Positions 9,287 through 19,832 are shown, numbered from the stretch's first letter. The stretch: DNA of 64,000 nucleotides from Enterovibrio calviensis DSM 14347 (GCF_000621165.1 NZ_JHZA01000007.1:124001-188000); one strand, 5' to 3'. Numbers and translations: made by a program. The notes: generated by a model from the letters alone, not told the origin.

Positions 9287-10825
9287 TTAAACAGAGCAGG
9301 GTTGATCGGCAAAGAGATAAGCGTTCTTGCCTTGATGCTTAATTTTGTACATCGCTTGGTCTGCTAATGTCACCAGTTCGTCAGGTGTTGTGCCATGGGC
9401 GGGATAAAGGGAAATACCAATGCTGGCGGTAATGGTGATCTCGGTATCTCCAAAGGTCGTTGGCGTTGATACGGACTCGATCATACGCTCTGTGATTTTA
9501 CGGATAGTTTCCGTGCTGTCGATATTGCATAGCGTGACCAAAAACTCATCGCCACCGATGCGAGCAACAGTATCGATATCTCGTACACACTCACAGAGCT
9601 TTTGGGCGGTTGCTTTTAATAACATATCGCCCGCATCATGCCCCAGCGTATCATTGATGACCTTAAATCCGTCGAGGTCGATAAAGAGAACGGCGACCTT
9701 ACATTTATGCATTTTCGCTTGCGTGACGGCGTTACATAGACGGTCCATAGACAATTTACGATTTGGGAGACCTGTTAGCGTGTCATGGTAAGCCAAATGG
9801 TCGATTTGCTTTCTGGCTTCTTTTAGCGCGGTTATGTCTTCTTTTACGGCGACAAAATGGCTGATTTCACCGTTACGTTGTTTGACTGGGGCAATGGAGG
9901 CGATTTCCCAGAACAGTTCGCCGCTTTTCTTTCGGTTGTAGAATTCTCCCCGCCATACTTTGCCGCTGGAAATGGAATCCCAAAGTGCCGAAAACTCATC
10001 AGTACCTGTTTCATTGGGTTTTAAAATGTTCGGTTTTTTGCCGATAAGTTCTTCGGCAAGATACCCTGTTGTTTCGGTGAAGGCGGGGTTCACGTAGTGA
10101 ATCACCCCAGCCTTGTCAGTGATGATGATGGAAGATGCAGACTGCTCGACGGCAAGGGAGACGATGCGAAACTCTGACTCTAAGACGGCGTAAGTTAGCA
10201 AAATGAGTGTTATCGCCATACCCGCAATCATGAATATCCCACCTAAGAACACCAATGAAGCGGTGATGTTCACTGCCATGAAATGGTGCTCCAACGGCGA
10301 CATCAACATGATGACGCCACGCACGCCATGAATGAAACCAAATAGGCCAAACATGAGAGCAACGGCGAACCCTGCAGAGCGCCAAGGCGCGTGCTTTTCC
10401 TGCAGGAACGTGATGACAACGTTAGAGCAAATAATAACGAATGCCATGGAAACCACGGCAACTCGCATATTCAAATTCTGGTCAATGAAATTGAAGTAAT
10501 AGAGCAAAACCGCAGATGTGGGAACCAGCGCATAGTCTAATAGGGCCAATGGGGGGCGGCCGACAAAAATGCGTATGCCACGAAGAATGAGTTGAAAGCC
10601 GAGAATATAGAGAGAATTAGCGGCAACCAGAGAGAGTAGGTCTGGAAGCATGTCTCTTAGCGATATCAACACACTCGCGAGCGCAACGCTCGACATGCCA
10701 ATTGCCCAAAAACCTGCTCCATTGGATTTGGATTGCGAACGCCATAAGGAGAACAAGGCAACCGCCGAGCCGATTGAAATCAGGGCAGTTACGGTTAGCA
10801 GGGTGCGATTGTCGAGTGAGAGCAT
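9287..10825 (-). CDS. Membrane-bound PAS-GGDEF diguanylate cyclase
   Basis: A 512-residue inner membrane protein that probably makes cyclic di-GMP. About seven hydrophobic segments fill residues 1-225. A PAS domain follows (about 225-335; SSIIITDKAGVIHYVNPAFT, with a PAC motif before ITALKEARKQ). The GGDEF domain (about 345-505) has an intact active site RIGGDEFLV and an RDID sequence five residues upstream, which is the RxxD product-inhibition I-site. No EAL domain. Signal and target are unknown; it is transcribed alone. Confidence 0.92.
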   Translation of the reverse strand: MLSLDNRTLLTVTALISIGSAVALFSLWRSQSKSNGAGFWAIGMSSVALASVLISLRDMLPDLLSLVAANSLYILGFQLILRGIRIFVGRPPLALLDYALVPTSAVLLYYFNFIDQNLNMRVAVVSMAFVIICSNVVITFLQEKHAPWRSAGFAVALMFGLFGFIHGVRGVIMLMSPLEHHFMAVNITASLVFLGGIFMIAGMAITLILLTYAVLESEFRIVSLAVEQSASSIIITDKAGVIHYVNPAFTETTGYLAEELIGKKPNILKPNETGTDEFSALWDSISSGKVWRGEFYNRKKSGELFWEIASIAPVKQRNGEISHFVAVKEDITALKEARKQIDHLAYHDTLTGLPNRKLSMDRLCNAVTQAKMHKCKVAVLFIDLDGFKVINDTLGHDAGDMLLKATAQKLCECVRDIDTVARIGGDEFLVTLCNIDSTETIRKITERMIESVSTPTTFGDTEITITASIGISLYPAHGTTPDELVTLADQAMYKIKHQGKNAYLFADQPCSV

Positions 10826-11236
10826 GAGGTTGTCCGTATCTTGTTTATTTTAGCGTGGCCACTAATCTCAACTAACAGGGCATTAGGCTTGAAGTGTCTA
10901 GGTTGTTAAACAGTAGTGCGTATTTCGTTGTTATGCATATGATTTTAACGTCAAAAAGATCTAATTCACATTTGCGGGGTTGATTAGTTCCATCTCATTT
11001 TCTTTTTAGAGATGAGTGTCGACAGAATTATCTCCCGTCCTTGCAATTTATTATCACGATCCCCCGCGAGTTTGTTTAGTTATCAGCATGATGAACGCAC
11101 CCAGTGAAGCAAATTCCAGCCTCAAAGAAACAAATTCACGCAGTGCTGGAGTGGGTTCATTGTGTTCGTATGGATTTAGTACACACTAACATTAACGTGT
11201 TGAACGCTGTACTTCCCGATATCACATGGAGTGATG
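10826..11236. other. Divergent intergenic region, no gene seen
   Basis: About 410 AT-rich bases between the cyclase and the antiporter gene, which diverge. A small stem CATCTC-N12-GAGATG lies at about 10992-11015. No ORF with a ribosome binding site, RNA gene or known repeat was recognised. Confidence 0.4.
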
Positions 11237-12448
11237 ATGACTGAATCAGTACCTACGCTGGTGACATACGCGGTTCTAGGCTGGATGGCGCTTAATGTCA
11301 TCTTCTATATTTCGGAAAAATGGATGGTGTTTTCCGACATCATCTGGATCTTGTTGGCTGGCATTGCTTATGGTTGGGTGTCGACCAATCCAGAATCAGG
11401 CTTACCAGAATTGGTGATGAACCCAGACGTTGTTCTCTATGTCTTCGTGCCTCTGTTGATTTTTGCATCTACTAAGAAAATGTGTCTGTTCCATTTTCGG
11501 CCCATTATTGTGCCCGCCGTGATTGCAGGGACGCTTGGTATCGTGGTGAGCATGTTGACTATTGGCTTGGCGATTCACTGGCTGTTGGGTGTGACCCTAC
11601 TACCCGCGCTATTGTTTGGTGTGATCATATCAGCGACCGATCCGCTTGCGGTGAGTGCGCTGTTCAAGGGCAATGAAAACATTACTGAAAACCAGAAACT
11701 GCTGATTGAAGGCGAGTCCATTCTGAATGACGGTTTTGTCGTGACGGTGGCAGGTATTCTCGCGTTACTGATTTTCAGCATGACCAGCTTCAGTGTGGTT
11801 GATACCGGTGTGAGCTTTGTTACGCATATTGCAGGCGCTTTAATCAGCGGCGCAGTGCTTGGCAGATTGGCGCGTTCTATTCTTCGCTTGATGGATACAT
11901 CGCATTACATTCTCACGACTAACATCACGCTCGCCCTTGCTTATGGCAGCTTCGTGTTAGCCGAAACCTTGCATTTTTCTGGCATTTTGGCCGTTTTCGC
12001 GGCGGCGCTTGCATACGGCTACAAGCCGGATAAAGACAGGACTAACAGACTGGCTGAAGAAAGAGTGTGGGAGTACCTCGACTATGCCGCCAACGCCTTA
12101 CTGTTTTTCTTGCTCGGCACCAGCTTCTTTGCACTGACGGCGGATATGGATTTACCTATTAGCTACTCTCTTTTAGCCATTGGTTTATTGTTCGCAGGGC
12201 GATTCGTGGCGCTATCTGTCTTGAAACCAGTGATGCGCATAGAAGGTATGCGGCTTTCAATGAACGAATTTTGGTTGCTGAATTTTTCGGGCGCGAGGGG
12301 GGCGGTCTCTGTGGCACTTATTTTGTTGTTGCCCGCGGACTTTCAATATCAATCGCTATTTTTGTCTTTGGCGTTTGTCATGATCTTGTTTTCTCTTCTT
12401 GTATACCCGCTGGTAACCGTTCGAATTTTGAAGAAAATGACCAGCTAA
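11237..12448 (+). CDS. CPA1-family Na+(K+)/H+ antiporter
   Basis: A roughly 403-residue inner membrane exchanger with about 11-12 hydrophobic segments. The CPA1 (NhaP/NHE) signatures are present: GVIISATDPLAVSALFK with the ion-binding aspartate (about residue 135), EGESILNDGFVV (about 160) and the late GARGAVSVALILLLP helix. It expels sodium or potassium in exchange for protons, fitting a marine lifestyle. The short cytoplasmic tail lacks a TrkA-C domain. Several in-frame starts lie close together (GTG 11231, ATG 11234, ATG 11237); the last keeps proper spacing from the GGAG at 11228-11231. Followed by an intrinsic terminator. Confidence 0.88.
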   Translation: MTESVPTLVTYAVLGWMALNVIFYISEKWMVFSDIIWILLAGIAYGWVSTNPESGLPELVMNPDVVLYVFVPLLIFASTKKMCLFHFRPIIVPAVIAGTLGIVVSMLTIGLAIHWLLGVTLLPALLFGVIISATDPLAVSALFKGNENITENQKLLIEGESILNDGFVVTVAGILALLIFSMTSFSVVDTGVSFVTHIAGALISGAVLGRLARSILRLMDTSHYILTTNITLALAYGSFVLAETLHFSGILAVFAAALAYGYKPDKDRTNRLAEERVWEYLDYAANALLFFLLGTSFFALTADMDLPISYSLLAIGLLFAGRFVALSVLKPVMRIEGMRLSMNEFWLLNFSGARGAVSVALILLLPADFQYQSLFLSLAFVMILFSLLVYPLVTVRILKKMTS

Positions 12449-12477
12449 CCACTCAGTTCTCCGTCTGGTTTTCACCC

Positions 12478-12510
12478 AAAGGCAAATGCATTCGATGTGT
12501 TTGCCTTTTT
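12478..12510 (+). terminator. Intrinsic terminator after the antiporter gene
   Basis: AAAGGCAAA, a 13-base loop, TTTGCCTTTTT: a 9-bp stem running into a T run, 30 bases past the stop codon. Confidence 0.85.
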
Positions 12511-12718
12511 CGTTTTGGGGCAAGATTGGGTGATAAATATCGAGAAGATAATGTTTCGTGGTCTAATTATTCGCCAGTTGAGTAACAAGTGGTGATTTAA
12601 ATTATTGCCGCTATCTTATTGATGATAATGACATTAATTATTGTTGTTCACATTCATTCACAGTTATAGCTCAATGTTCATTTTGACAACGTGTGTGTTA
12701 TTTGTAAGTCTATTTTTA

Positions 12719-12732
12719 ATTGAACGTTCAAT
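12719..12732. promoter_or_regulatory. BetI operator
   Basis: ATTGAACGTTCAAT is a perfect 14-bp palindrome about 45 bases upstream of betI. It resembles the BetI sites known from E. coli and Vibrio bet operons, where BetI represses until choline is present. It would overlap or lie next to the operon promoter. Confidence 0.8.
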
Positions 12733-12777
12733 CAAAAAACATTTTGGCTACATTTGTAATCAACAAAGGAGAGATCG

Positions 12778-13371
12778 ATGCCAAAAGTAGGGATGCCTGC
12801 AATTCGACGCCCACAGCTAGTAGAGGCGACCATGTCTGCCATCGACGAAGTCGGTTTGGCGGGGGCGAGTGTGGCTTTGATAAGCCGTAAAGCGGGCGTA
12901 TCAGCAGGGATCATCAATCACTACTTTGGCGGCAAACATGGCCTGCTTGAAGAGACCATGCGATCTGTCATGCGTGAACTCTCCAAAGGGGTTCAGCAGC
13001 GACTGAGTGGCATCGATCCAAACCATGCCAAGGCACGCATTCTTGCCATCGTTGATGGCAACTTCGACCGCAATCAAGTAAGCAGCAAGGTGACCAAAAC
13101 CTGGCTCGCCTTCTGGTCTCATGCCATGCATGACCCCACACTGTTCCGCCTTCAGCATGTTAATGAAAGACGTTTGCTCTCACACCTTCGTGTTGAACTC
13201 AAAAAGTTATTACCGCCAGAACGAGCCAACTTTGTGGCGCAAGGTATTGCCGCACTGGTGGATGGTATTTGGCTTCGTGGGGCGCTAAACCCACATGGAA
13301 TAGACACCCATGCCGCTATTTCAACGATTGAAGATTACCTTGAACGTCAGCTTCTCGGTTCCCATCCATAG
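12778..13371 (+). CDS. betI: Choline-responsive TetR-type repressor BetI
   Basis: A 197-residue TetR-family protein with the BetI N-terminus [19 protein letters not shown], helix-turn-helix [22 protein letters not shown] (about 35-57) and the BetI ligand-domain block [13 protein letters not shown]. It represses the bet genes and releases when choline binds. First gene of a six-gene cluster; the perfect palindrome upstream is its probable operator. A clear AAAGGAGAG ribosome binding site precedes the ATG. The spacing of 17 bases to betB implies co-transcription. Confidence 0.95.
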   Translation: MPKVGMPAIRRPQLVEATMSAIDEVGLAGASVALISRKAGVSAGIINHYFGGKHGLLEETMRSVMRELSKGVQQRLSGIDPNHAKARILAIVDGNFDRNQVSSKVTKTWLAFWSHAMHDPTLFRLQHVNERRLLSHLRVELKKLLPPERANFVAQGIAALVDGIWLRGALNPHGIDTHAAISTIEDYLERQLLGSHP

Positions 13372-13388
13372 AAAAGGAAAAAAATTAA

Positions 13389-14849
13389 ATGGATATTAAA
13401 CAGTTATACATTCATGGAGGGTATGTTGATGCCACTTCAGGTGAAACGTTCAAAACCCTAAACCCAGCCACGGGAGAGGCTTTGGCTAGTGTGCAACAAG
13501 CAAGTCAGGCCGATGTGGATGCGGCCGTGAAATCGGCTTGGGAAGGGTTTCAGGTTTGGTCGGCGATGAGTGCGCCAGAACGCAGAAGCATTCTTAACCG
13601 CGCCGTTGCCATCTTACGTGAGCGTAACGACGAGTTAGCGGCGCTGGAAGTGCTAGACACAGGAAAGCCGATTCAAGAAGCCTTGTATGTGGACGTGGTG
13701 ACTGGCGCTGACGTCATTGAATATTACGCAGGTTTGGCTGTGTCGATTCAAGGCGAGCAACAGAGCTTGGGTGAAAATCAATTCTTCTATACACGCAAAG
13801 AACCGCTGGGTGTTTGTGCGGGTATCGGCGCATGGAATTACCCGATTCAAATCGCGATGTGGAAAGCGGGTCCCGCGTTGGCTGCTGGCAATGCCATGGT
13901 GTTTAAACCTTCAGAGGAAACACCGTTAACAGCACTGAAATTGGCCGAAGTGTTTACCGAAGCGGGCATGCCTGATGGCGTGTTTAACGTGGTGCAAGGT
14001 GATTACCGCGTGGGTCAAATGCTGTCTCGCCATGAAGAGATCGTCAAAGTGTCATTCACGGGCGAGTGCGGAACAGGCAAGAAAGTGATGGCTGATGCTG
14101 CGGGATCGTTAAAGTCGGTCACCATGGAATTGGGCGGTAAATCTCCGCTGATCGTGTTTAACGATGCCGATCTCGATAACGCAGTCTCTGGCGCCATGCT
14201 CGCTAACTTCTATACACAAGGCGAAGTCTGCACCAACGGTACACGCGTGTTTGTTCATGATGATATTTACGATGCGTTCATCGAAAAGCTGGTAGCACGA
14301 ACCAATAAGTTGATCGTGGGAGACCCGACTCACCCTGACACGCAAATCGGCGCTTTAATCTCAAAAGGGCATGTGGAAAAGGTCTTGGGCTTTATTGAGC
14401 AGGGCAAACAAACAGATGCACGTCTGCTTTGTGGCGGTTATCAGGTCACTGATGGAGAGCTAGCAAAAGGCAACTTCATTGCGCCAACGATATTTGCTGA
14501 TTGCACCGATGATATGCCGCATGTCAAAGATGAAATCTTTGGTCCTGTGATGTCTGTTCTGCGCTTTAGTGACGAACAAGAAGTGATCACACGCGCCAAT
14601 CATACCAAATATGGCCTAGCGGCTGGTGTGTTTACCACCAATTTCTCCCGCGCACACCGTGTGATAGCCAAGCTGCAAGCCGGAATTTGCTGGATTAATA
14701 ACTGGGGCGCATCTCCGGCGGAAATGCCCGTTGGCGGCTACAAGCAATCGGGTATTGGACGTGAAAATGGCGTTCAAACGTTAAATCACTACACCCAAAC
14801 CAAAAGTGTTTATGTTGAGTTGGGTGACGTAGACAGCCCGTTCGCGTAA
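13389..14849 (+). CDS. betB: Betaine aldehyde dehydrogenase BetB
   Basis: A 486-residue NAD(P)-dependent aldehyde dehydrogenase that oxidises betaine aldehyde to glycine betaine, the second step from choline. The catalytic glutamate is in TMELGGKSP and the catalytic cysteine in [12 protein letters not shown]; the NAD-binding motif appears as [12 protein letters not shown], and the C-terminal [13 protein letters not shown] block is typical of BetB. Length equals that of family members. It sits between betI and betA with short spacers, so it is part of the choline oxidation operon. Confidence 0.96.
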   Translation: MDIKQLYIHGGYVDATSGETFKTLNPATGEALASVQQASQADVDAAVKSAWEGFQVWSAMSAPERRSILNRAVAILRERNDELAALEVLDTGKPIQEALYVDVVTGADVIEYYAGLAVSIQGEQQSLGENQFFYTRKEPLGVCAGIGAWNYPIQIAMWKAGPALAAGNAMVFKPSEETPLTALKLAEVFTEAGMPDGVFNVVQGDYRVGQMLSRHEEIVKVSFTGECGTGKKVMADAAGSLKSVTMELGGKSPLIVFNDADLDNAVSGAMLANFYTQGEVCTNGTRVFVHDDIYDAFIEKLVARTNKLIVGDPTHPDTQIGALISKGHVEKVLGFIEQGKQTDARLLCGGYQVTDGELAKGNFIAPTIFADCTDDMPHVKDEIFGPVMSVLRFSDEQEVITRANHTKYGLAAGVFTTNFSRAHRVIAKLQAGICWINNWGASPAEMPVGGYKQSGIGRENGVQTLNHYTQTKSVYVELGDVDSPFA

Positions 14850-14857
14850 AGGATTTT

Positions 14858-16555
14858 TTGAGCACTATGGCAATCGAAACAGAGTTTGATTACATCATTG
14901 TTGGCGCAGGTTCGGCAGGTTGTGTGTTGGCAGATCGTTTGACGGAGTCAGGCGAGCATAACGTATTGATTCTTGAAGCTGGTGGCACAGACAAAAGCAT
15001 TTTCATTCAAATGCCGACAGCGCTGTCTTACCCCATGAACACCGAGAAATACGCGTGGCAGTTTGAAACCCAAGAAGAGTCGGGCTTGGATGGCCGTAAG
15101 TTACATTGTCCTCGCGGCAAGGTACTTGGCGGCAGTTCCTCCATCAACGGCATGGTGTATGTTCGCGGCCATGCTTGTGATTTTGACCAATGGGAAGCCA
15201 ATGGCGCACAAGGTTGGAACTACCAATCTTGCCTTCCGTACTTCAAACGGGCAGAAACATGGGTAGGCGGTGAAGACGAATATCGCGGCGGTAACGGCCC
15301 TGTTGGGACATGCAACGGCAATGACATGACCTTGAACCCGCTTTATCAAGCATTCATTGATGCCGGAGAGCAAGCGGGTTATCCGGTCACAGATGATTAC
15401 AACGGTTATCAGCAAGAAGGCTTCGGCCCAATGCACATGACTGTGGATGGCGGTGTGCGAGCATCCACCTCCAATGCGTACCTTCGACGTGCTTTAAAGC
15501 GCAGTAACCTTGCGCTGATCAAAGGCGTGACTGTCAACAAGATACTGCTTCAAGGCAAGCAAGCCGTTGGTGTGGCATACAGCAAAAGTGGAAAACACCA
15601 TGAAGTTACCGCACGTAAAGAAGTGATCAGCGCAGCTGGCTCTATTGGGTCGCCGCAACTGCTACAAGTTTCTGGTATTGGCCCTAAAGCCGTGCTGGAG
15701 AAAGCAGGCGTTGAAGTGAAACTCGACTTGCCTGGCGTGGGTGAAAATCTTCAAGATCACCTCGAAGTTTACTTTCAGTATTTCTGTAAGCAGCCCATCA
15801 CCTTGAATGGCAAGCTCGGCTTAATCAGCAAAGGGTTGATTGGCACGCGTTGGGTGCTGTTCAAAGATGGTTTAGGCGCCACCAATCACTTTGAATCGTG
15901 CGCATTTATTCGCAGCCGAGAAGGCGTTAAGTGGCCGAATATTCAATATCACTTCTTACCAGCCGCCATTCGTTACGACGGAAAATCGGCAGTGGAAGGG
16001 CATGGTTTCCAAGTACATGTTGGTCCAAACAAACCGCAAAGCCGTGGCTATGTGCGTATCACCAGCGCTAATCCTGACGACAAACCCGAGATCGTTTTCA
16101 ACTACATCAGCACTGAACAAGACAAGCAAGATTGGCGAGACTGTATTCGCCTGACTCGCGAAATCTTGGCGCAAGATGCGTTTGTCCCGTTTCGTGATGG
16201 CGAGATCCAACCCGGCGAGTCAGTGGTGTCGGATGACGAGATTGATGCGTGGGTGAAAGCGAACGTAGAGAGCGCTTACCACCCATCTTGTACCTGCAAA
16301 ATGGGTGCGGACTCTGACCCACTCGCGGTGCTTGATGAATCCCTACGCGTTCGCGGGATCGACAACCTCCGAGTTGTGGATTCGTCGGTATTCCCAACCA
16401 TCACCAACGGCAACCTGAACGGCCCGACCATCATGGTGGCAGAGCGCGCAGCAGACATGATCTTGAATCAATCAACGTTGCCTTCTGAAGAGGTAGCGGT
16501 GTGGCTCGATCCAAACTGGCAAACACAGCAAAGGCTAAACCCGAAAGCGACATAG
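14858..16555 (+). CDS. betA: Choline dehydrogenase BetA (GMC flavoprotein)
   Basis: A roughly 565-residue membrane-associated FAD enzyme oxidising choline to betaine aldehyde (and on to betaine). The N-terminal Rossmann motif [18 protein letters not shown], the GMC signature [18 protein letters not shown] and the C-terminal catalytic histidine ([11 protein letters not shown]) and asparagine ([10 protein letters not shown]) are all present. Start: TTG at 14858 lies 4 bases after TAAAGGA at 14847-14853, whereas the ATG at 14867 is 13 bases from it; TTG is favoured, though either gives the full domain. The ribosome binding site overlaps the betB stop codon, pointing to translational coupling. 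Confidence 0.95.
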   Translation: MSTMAIETEFDYIIVGAGSAGCVLADRLTESGEHNVLILEAGGTDKSIFIQMPTALSYPMNTEKYAWQFETQEESGLDGRKLHCPRGKVLGGSSSINGMVYVRGHACDFDQWEANGAQGWNYQSCLPYFKRAETWVGGEDEYRGGNGPVGTCNGNDMTLNPLYQAFIDAGEQAGYPVTDDYNGYQQEGFGPMHMTVDGGVRASTSNAYLRRALKRSNLALIKGVTVNKILLQGKQAVGVAYSKSGKHHEVTARKEVISAAGSIGSPQLLQVSGIGPKAVLEKAGVEVKLDLPGVGENLQDHLEVYFQYFCKQPITLNGKLGLISKGLIGTRWVLFKDGLGATNHFESCAFIRSREGVKWPNIQYHFLPAAIRYDGKSAVEGHGFQVHVGPNKPQSRGYVRITSANPDDKPEIVFNYISTEQDKQDWRDCIRLTREILAQDAFVPFRDGEIQPGESVVSDDEIDAWVKANVESAYHPSCTCKMGADSDPLAVLDESLRVRGIDNLRVVDSSVFPTITNGNLNGPTIMVAERAADMILNQSTLPSEEVAVWLDPNWQTQQRLNPKAT

Positions 16556-16601
16556 CAGCAACACCATAAAAGCGAAATGCACCAACACATTGCCGTAAAC
16601 C

Positions 16602-16644
16602 AAAAGCAATAAGACACAAAAGCAATAAGACACAAAAGCAAGAC
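16602..16644. repeat. 16-bp tandem repeat in the betA-proX spacer
   Basis: The unit AAAAGCAATAAGACAC occurs twice exactly (16602-16617, 16618-16633) and is followed by a partial third copy, AAAAGCAAGAC. It lies within the 157-base spacer of an otherwise tightly packed operon. Copy number may vary between strains by slippage. Confidence 0.9.
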
Positions 16645-16712
16645 GTATAAGAAACTGAAGGGCGAGGCTTACTGCATCGTCCACAGACAAAGAAAGGAAG
16701 AGGGAAGCAACC

Positions 16713-17663
16713 ATGGATATGAAAAAGACTCAACAACTGACAGCACTAAGCCTGACGTTAGCAGCGAGCTTGGCTGCCGCGCCAGCAATGGCCAATCAGT
16801 GCGAGAAAGTAACGTTTTCAGATGTAGGTTGGACAGACATTACAGCGACTACCGCTGCAACGACACTTGTACTGCAAGGTATGGGATACGAAACCGACAT
16901 CCAATTACTGTCGGTACCTGTTACCTATACCTCGCTGGCAAATGGCGATGTCGATGTGTTCCTCGGCAACTGGATGCCCACCATGGAAGGTGATATTGCA
17001 AAATACCGCGAGGCGGGCACCGTCGATACCATCAACATGAACCTTGAAGGCGCGAAATACACACTTGCTGTGCCAAAGTACGCGTTTGAAGGCGGCGTCA
17101 AAACCTTTGCGGATATCGCCAAATTCGACGATGAATTCAAAGGCCGAATTTATGGCATTGAGCCAGGCAACGACGGTAACCGCCTTATTCAAGACATGAT
17201 CGACTCTGATGCGTTTGGCTTGAAAGAATTCGACCTTGTTGAATCCAGTGAAGCGGGCATGTTATCGCAGGTGAAACGTGCTGTTCGTCGTGACCAGTGG
17301 ATCGTTTTCCTAGGTTGGGCTCCCCACCCAATGAACAGCAACTTTGAACTTGAGTACCTGTCGGGCGGTGATGACTATTTCGGCCCGAACTACGGCGGTG
17401 CCAACGTGTTCACTAACGTACGCAAAGACTTTACGGCAGAATGCCCGAACGTTGGCAAATTGCTGACTAACCAGAAATTCACGCTCGCCATGGAAAATGA
17501 AATCATGAACGGCATTTTGAACGATGGTGAGAAACCAGAAGTTGCAGCGAAAGCATGGCTGCAAGCAAATCCAGACGCGTTAACCGCGTGGTTAGACGGT
17601 GTGAAAACGGCTGACGGCAAAGACGCACTGCCTGCGGTTAAAGCTCATTTGAATATCCAGTAA
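16713..17663 (+). CDS. proX: Choline/betaine ABC transporter substrate-binding protein
   Basis: A 316-residue periplasmic binding protein of the OpuAC/ProX family, with a signal peptide (LSLTLAASLAAAPAMA, cleavage near residue 27). Aromatic residues expected to form the cation-pi cage for a quaternary amine are visible (DVGWTD, FLGNWMPTM, AKYTLAVPKYAF, FLGWAPHPM). The arrangement resembles ChoX, the choline-specific member, more than E. coli ProX, and position behind betIBA agrees with choline uptake; affinity for betaine is possible too. Good ribosome binding site (GAGGGAAG). Two hairpins follow its stop codon, which may raise its level over the permease. Confidence 0.92.
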   Translation: MDMKKTQQLTALSLTLAASLAAAPAMANQCEKVTFSDVGWTDITATTAATTLVLQGMGYETDIQLLSVPVTYTSLANGDVDVFLGNWMPTMEGDIAKYREAGTVDTINMNLEGAKYTLAVPKYAFEGGVKTFADIAKFDDEFKGRIYGIEPGNDGNRLIQDMIDSDAFGLKEFDLVESSEAGMLSQVKRAVRRDQWIVFLGWAPHPMNSNFELEYLSGGDDYFGPNYGGANVFTNVRKDFTAECPNVGKLLTNQKFTLAMENEIMNGILNDGEKPEVAAKAWLQANPDALTAWLDGVKTADGKDALPAVKAHLNIQ

Positions 17664-17665
17664 TG

Positions 17666-17740
17666 CACTAACTGCTGCCCGTCCGCAGTTAGTGTCGGGA
17701 GCAGCAGGTGAATAGCGGTCGTCATCGCCGCTACTCACCT
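17666..17740 (+). promoter_or_regulatory. Two tandem hairpins between proX and proW
   Basis: Stem 1: CACTAACTGC (17666-17675) with GCAGTTAGTG (17685-17694), perfect 10 bp. Stem 2: AGGTGAATAGCGG (17706-17718) with CCGCTACTCACCT (17728-17740), one A/C mismatch in 13. Neither has a T run, so they more likely protect the upstream proX mRNA end and reduce read-through, giving excess binding protein, than act as full terminators. Confidence 0.7.
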
Positions 17741-17766
17741 AAACCATGATGGATATTGGAGTACAC

Positions 17767-18615
17767 ATGAACTGGATTACTGAAAATAAAATACCCCTTG
17801 GCGATTACATGGAAACCGGCGTGGATTGGCTCACGTATAACGCCGCTGGTTTCTTCGATGCGCTGTCTATTTCGCTGGAATGGTTGATCCTTTCCCTTGT
17901 AGAACTCATGCAATGGTTCCCGCCTTACGTGCCGATTTTGTTGACCGCTGCGATGGCGTGGCTTCTTCACCGAAGCCTGTCGCTGGTGGTGTTTGTTTGC
18001 GTTGCATTGTTACTGATTCTGAATTTAGGGTACTGGCCGGAGATGATTGAAACCTTCGTGCTGGTGCTTACGGCAACGTCGTTGTCTGTGATGGTGGGTG
18101 TCCCACTTGGCATTCTTGCCGCGCATCGCCCATGGCTGTATACCTTCATGCGGCCGGTGTTGGATTTGATGCAAACGATCCCGACGTTCGTGTATTTGAT
18201 CCCGACCTTGGTATTGTTTGGTCTTGGCGTCGTGCCGGGTTTGATTTCGACCATTATCTTTGCCATTGCCGCACCGATACGTTTGACCTATCTCGGCATT
18301 CGTAGCGTGCCAGAAGAACTCATTGAAGCGGGGAAGGCGTTTGGCGCAACCCCAAGTAAATTATTGTTTAAAGTCGAATTGCCCGCTGCCATGCCAAACA
18401 TCATGGCGGGGATCACCCAGTGCATCATGTTGTCGCTATCAATGGTCGTGATTGCCGCGCTTGTTGGCGCTGACGGCTTAGGTAAACCCGTCATTCGCGC
18501 ATTGAATACCGTCAACATCTCTCAAGGATTTGAGGCCGGTCTCGCCATCGTATTAGTGGCTATCATTTTGGATCGCTTGTGCAAAGCGCCAGCTTCACAA
18601 GGGAAAGAGGGATAA
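17767..18615 (+). CDS. proW: Choline/betaine ABC transporter permease
   Basis: A 282-residue inner membrane permease with about six to seven hydrophobic helices and the binding-protein-dependent transport signature (EELIEAGKAFGATPSKLLFKVELPAAMPNIMAG), which docks on the ATPase. ATG at 17767 is chosen because TTGGAG precedes it at proper spacing; the frame is open to ATG 17746, which overlaps the hairpin region and has no ribosome binding site. Two bases separate its stop from the ATPase start. Confidence 0.92.
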   Translation: MNWITENKIPLGDYMETGVDWLTYNAAGFFDALSISLEWLILSLVELMQWFPPYVPILLTAAMAWLLHRSLSLVVFVCVALLLILNLGYWPEMIETFVLVLTATSLSVMVGVPLGILAAHRPWLYTFMRPVLDLMQTIPTFVYLIPTLVLFGLGVVPGLISTIIFAIAAPIRLTYLGIRSVPEELIEAGKAFGATPSKLLFKVELPAAMPNIMAGITQCIMLSLSMVVIAALVGADGLGKPVIRALNTVNISQGFEAGLAIVLVAIILDRLCKAPASQGKEG

Positions 18616-18617
18616 GC

Positions 18618-19808
18618 ATGAAAGCGGTAACCATTGAAAATTTAGACGTGGTGTTTGGCCATTCGCTTGATAAAAGTCTCACCTTGTTAGATGAAGGCAA
18701 AACACGCCAAGAAATCCAAGAAGAAACCGGCAACGTGGTTGGGGTACATAACGCCACACTCAGTGTCGAAGAAGGCGAGATCTGTGTGTTGATGGGGCTC
18801 TCAGGCTCCGGAAAATCCAGCCTGCTTCGTGCGGTTAATGGCTTAAATCCCGTGACGCGTGGTTCTCTCAAAGTTCGTAATGGCGACGAGATGGTCGACC
18901 TCGCGGGCATTGATGAAACCGCATTGCGCCATTTGCGCTCGCACCGTATTTCCATGGTGTTTCAAAAGTTCGCTCTGATGCCTTGGCTCACCGTGGTGGA
19001 TAACGTGGCGTTCGGTTTGGAAATGCAGGGTGTAGCCAAAGAAGAACGTCGCCGACGAGCAATGGAAAAGTTAGAAATGGTGGGGTTGAGCGAGTGGCAC
19101 GATAAGCATCCCCACGAGTTGTCGGGCGGCATGCAGCAGCGTGTGGGTCTGGCGCGCGCATTCTGTATGGACAGCGATATTCTTCTGATGGACGAACCTT
19201 TCTCAGCCTTGGATCCACTTATTCGTAACCAGTTACAAGACGAGTTATTGGAGCTTCAACGTAAACTCAATAAAACCATTTTGTTCGTGAGTCATGATTT
19301 GGATGAAGCGCTGAAAATCGGCACCAATATCGCCATCATGGAGTCAGGGAAAATCATTCAGCACGGCAAGCCGGAAGACATCGTACTGCGACCTGAAAAT
19401 CAATATGTCGAAGATTTTGTCGCTCATACTAACCCGCTAAACGTATTGCGAGGTCGCTCACTGATGACTGCGATTAGCGATTTGGAACGCGATGGCGAGA
19501 CGCTGATATTGAACCGCCATGAACACACCATGCTGCAAACCGATTCCGACGGGCAGATAGTCGGCGCCAAGCGCTTAGATCAACATCTACCTATTGTCCG
19601 CTGGGCAAAAGACGAGAGCATTGATGCGCTTGCTGTCGACTCAGTGGTGATTGCTTCCGCAGATATCTCCATGCGCCATGCATTGGAAATTCGATACAAA
19701 ACGGGGCAGCCAGTGTTGCTGAGCGACGAAGATAAAATCATCGGCGTGTTATCAGACAATGATTTCTACCATGCACTGCTTGGAAAGCATTTCTCGAACG
19801 CAGCGTAA
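18618..19808 (+). CDS. proV: Choline/betaine ABC transporter ATP-binding protein
   Basis: A roughly 396-residue ATPase driving the importer. Walker A GLSGSGKSS, Q-loop FQKFALMPW, signature LSGGMQQRVGLARAF, Walker B ILLMDEPF and the switch histidine in VSHDLDEA are intact. The C-terminal extension (about residues 270-396) ends in a CBS-like half (GQPVLLSDEDKIIGVLSDNDFY), the region that senses ionic strength in OpuA/ProV relatives. ATG at 18618 follows AAAGAGGGA; an in-frame ATG upstream at 18579 lies inside proW. Last gene of the operon, followed by a terminator. Confidence 0.94.
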   Translation: MKAVTIENLDVVFGHSLDKSLTLLDEGKTRQEIQEETGNVVGVHNATLSVEEGEICVLMGLSGSGKSSLLRAVNGLNPVTRGSLKVRNGDEMVDLAGIDETALRHLRSHRISMVFQKFALMPWLTVVDNVAFGLEMQGVAKEERRRRAMEKLEMVGLSEWHDKHPHELSGGMQQRVGLARAFCMDSDILLMDEPFSALDPLIRNQLQDELLELQRKLNKTILFVSHDLDEALKIGTNIAIMESGKIIQHGKPEDIVLRPENQYVEDFVAHTNPLNVLRGRSLMTAISDLERDGETLILNRHEHTMLQTDSDGQIVGAKRLDQHLPIVRWAKDESIDALAVDSVVIASADISMRHALEIRYKTGQPVLLSDEDKIIGVLSDNDFYHALLGKHFSNAA

Positions 19809-19832
19809 ATACCGACTTCTAAGCTTCATCTT

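Noticed and set aside
16431-16736. Minus-strand ORF across the betA-proX spacer
   Set aside because: Overlaps coding sequence of betA and the proX start; its sequence derives in part from the tandem repeat; no family or ribosome binding site.
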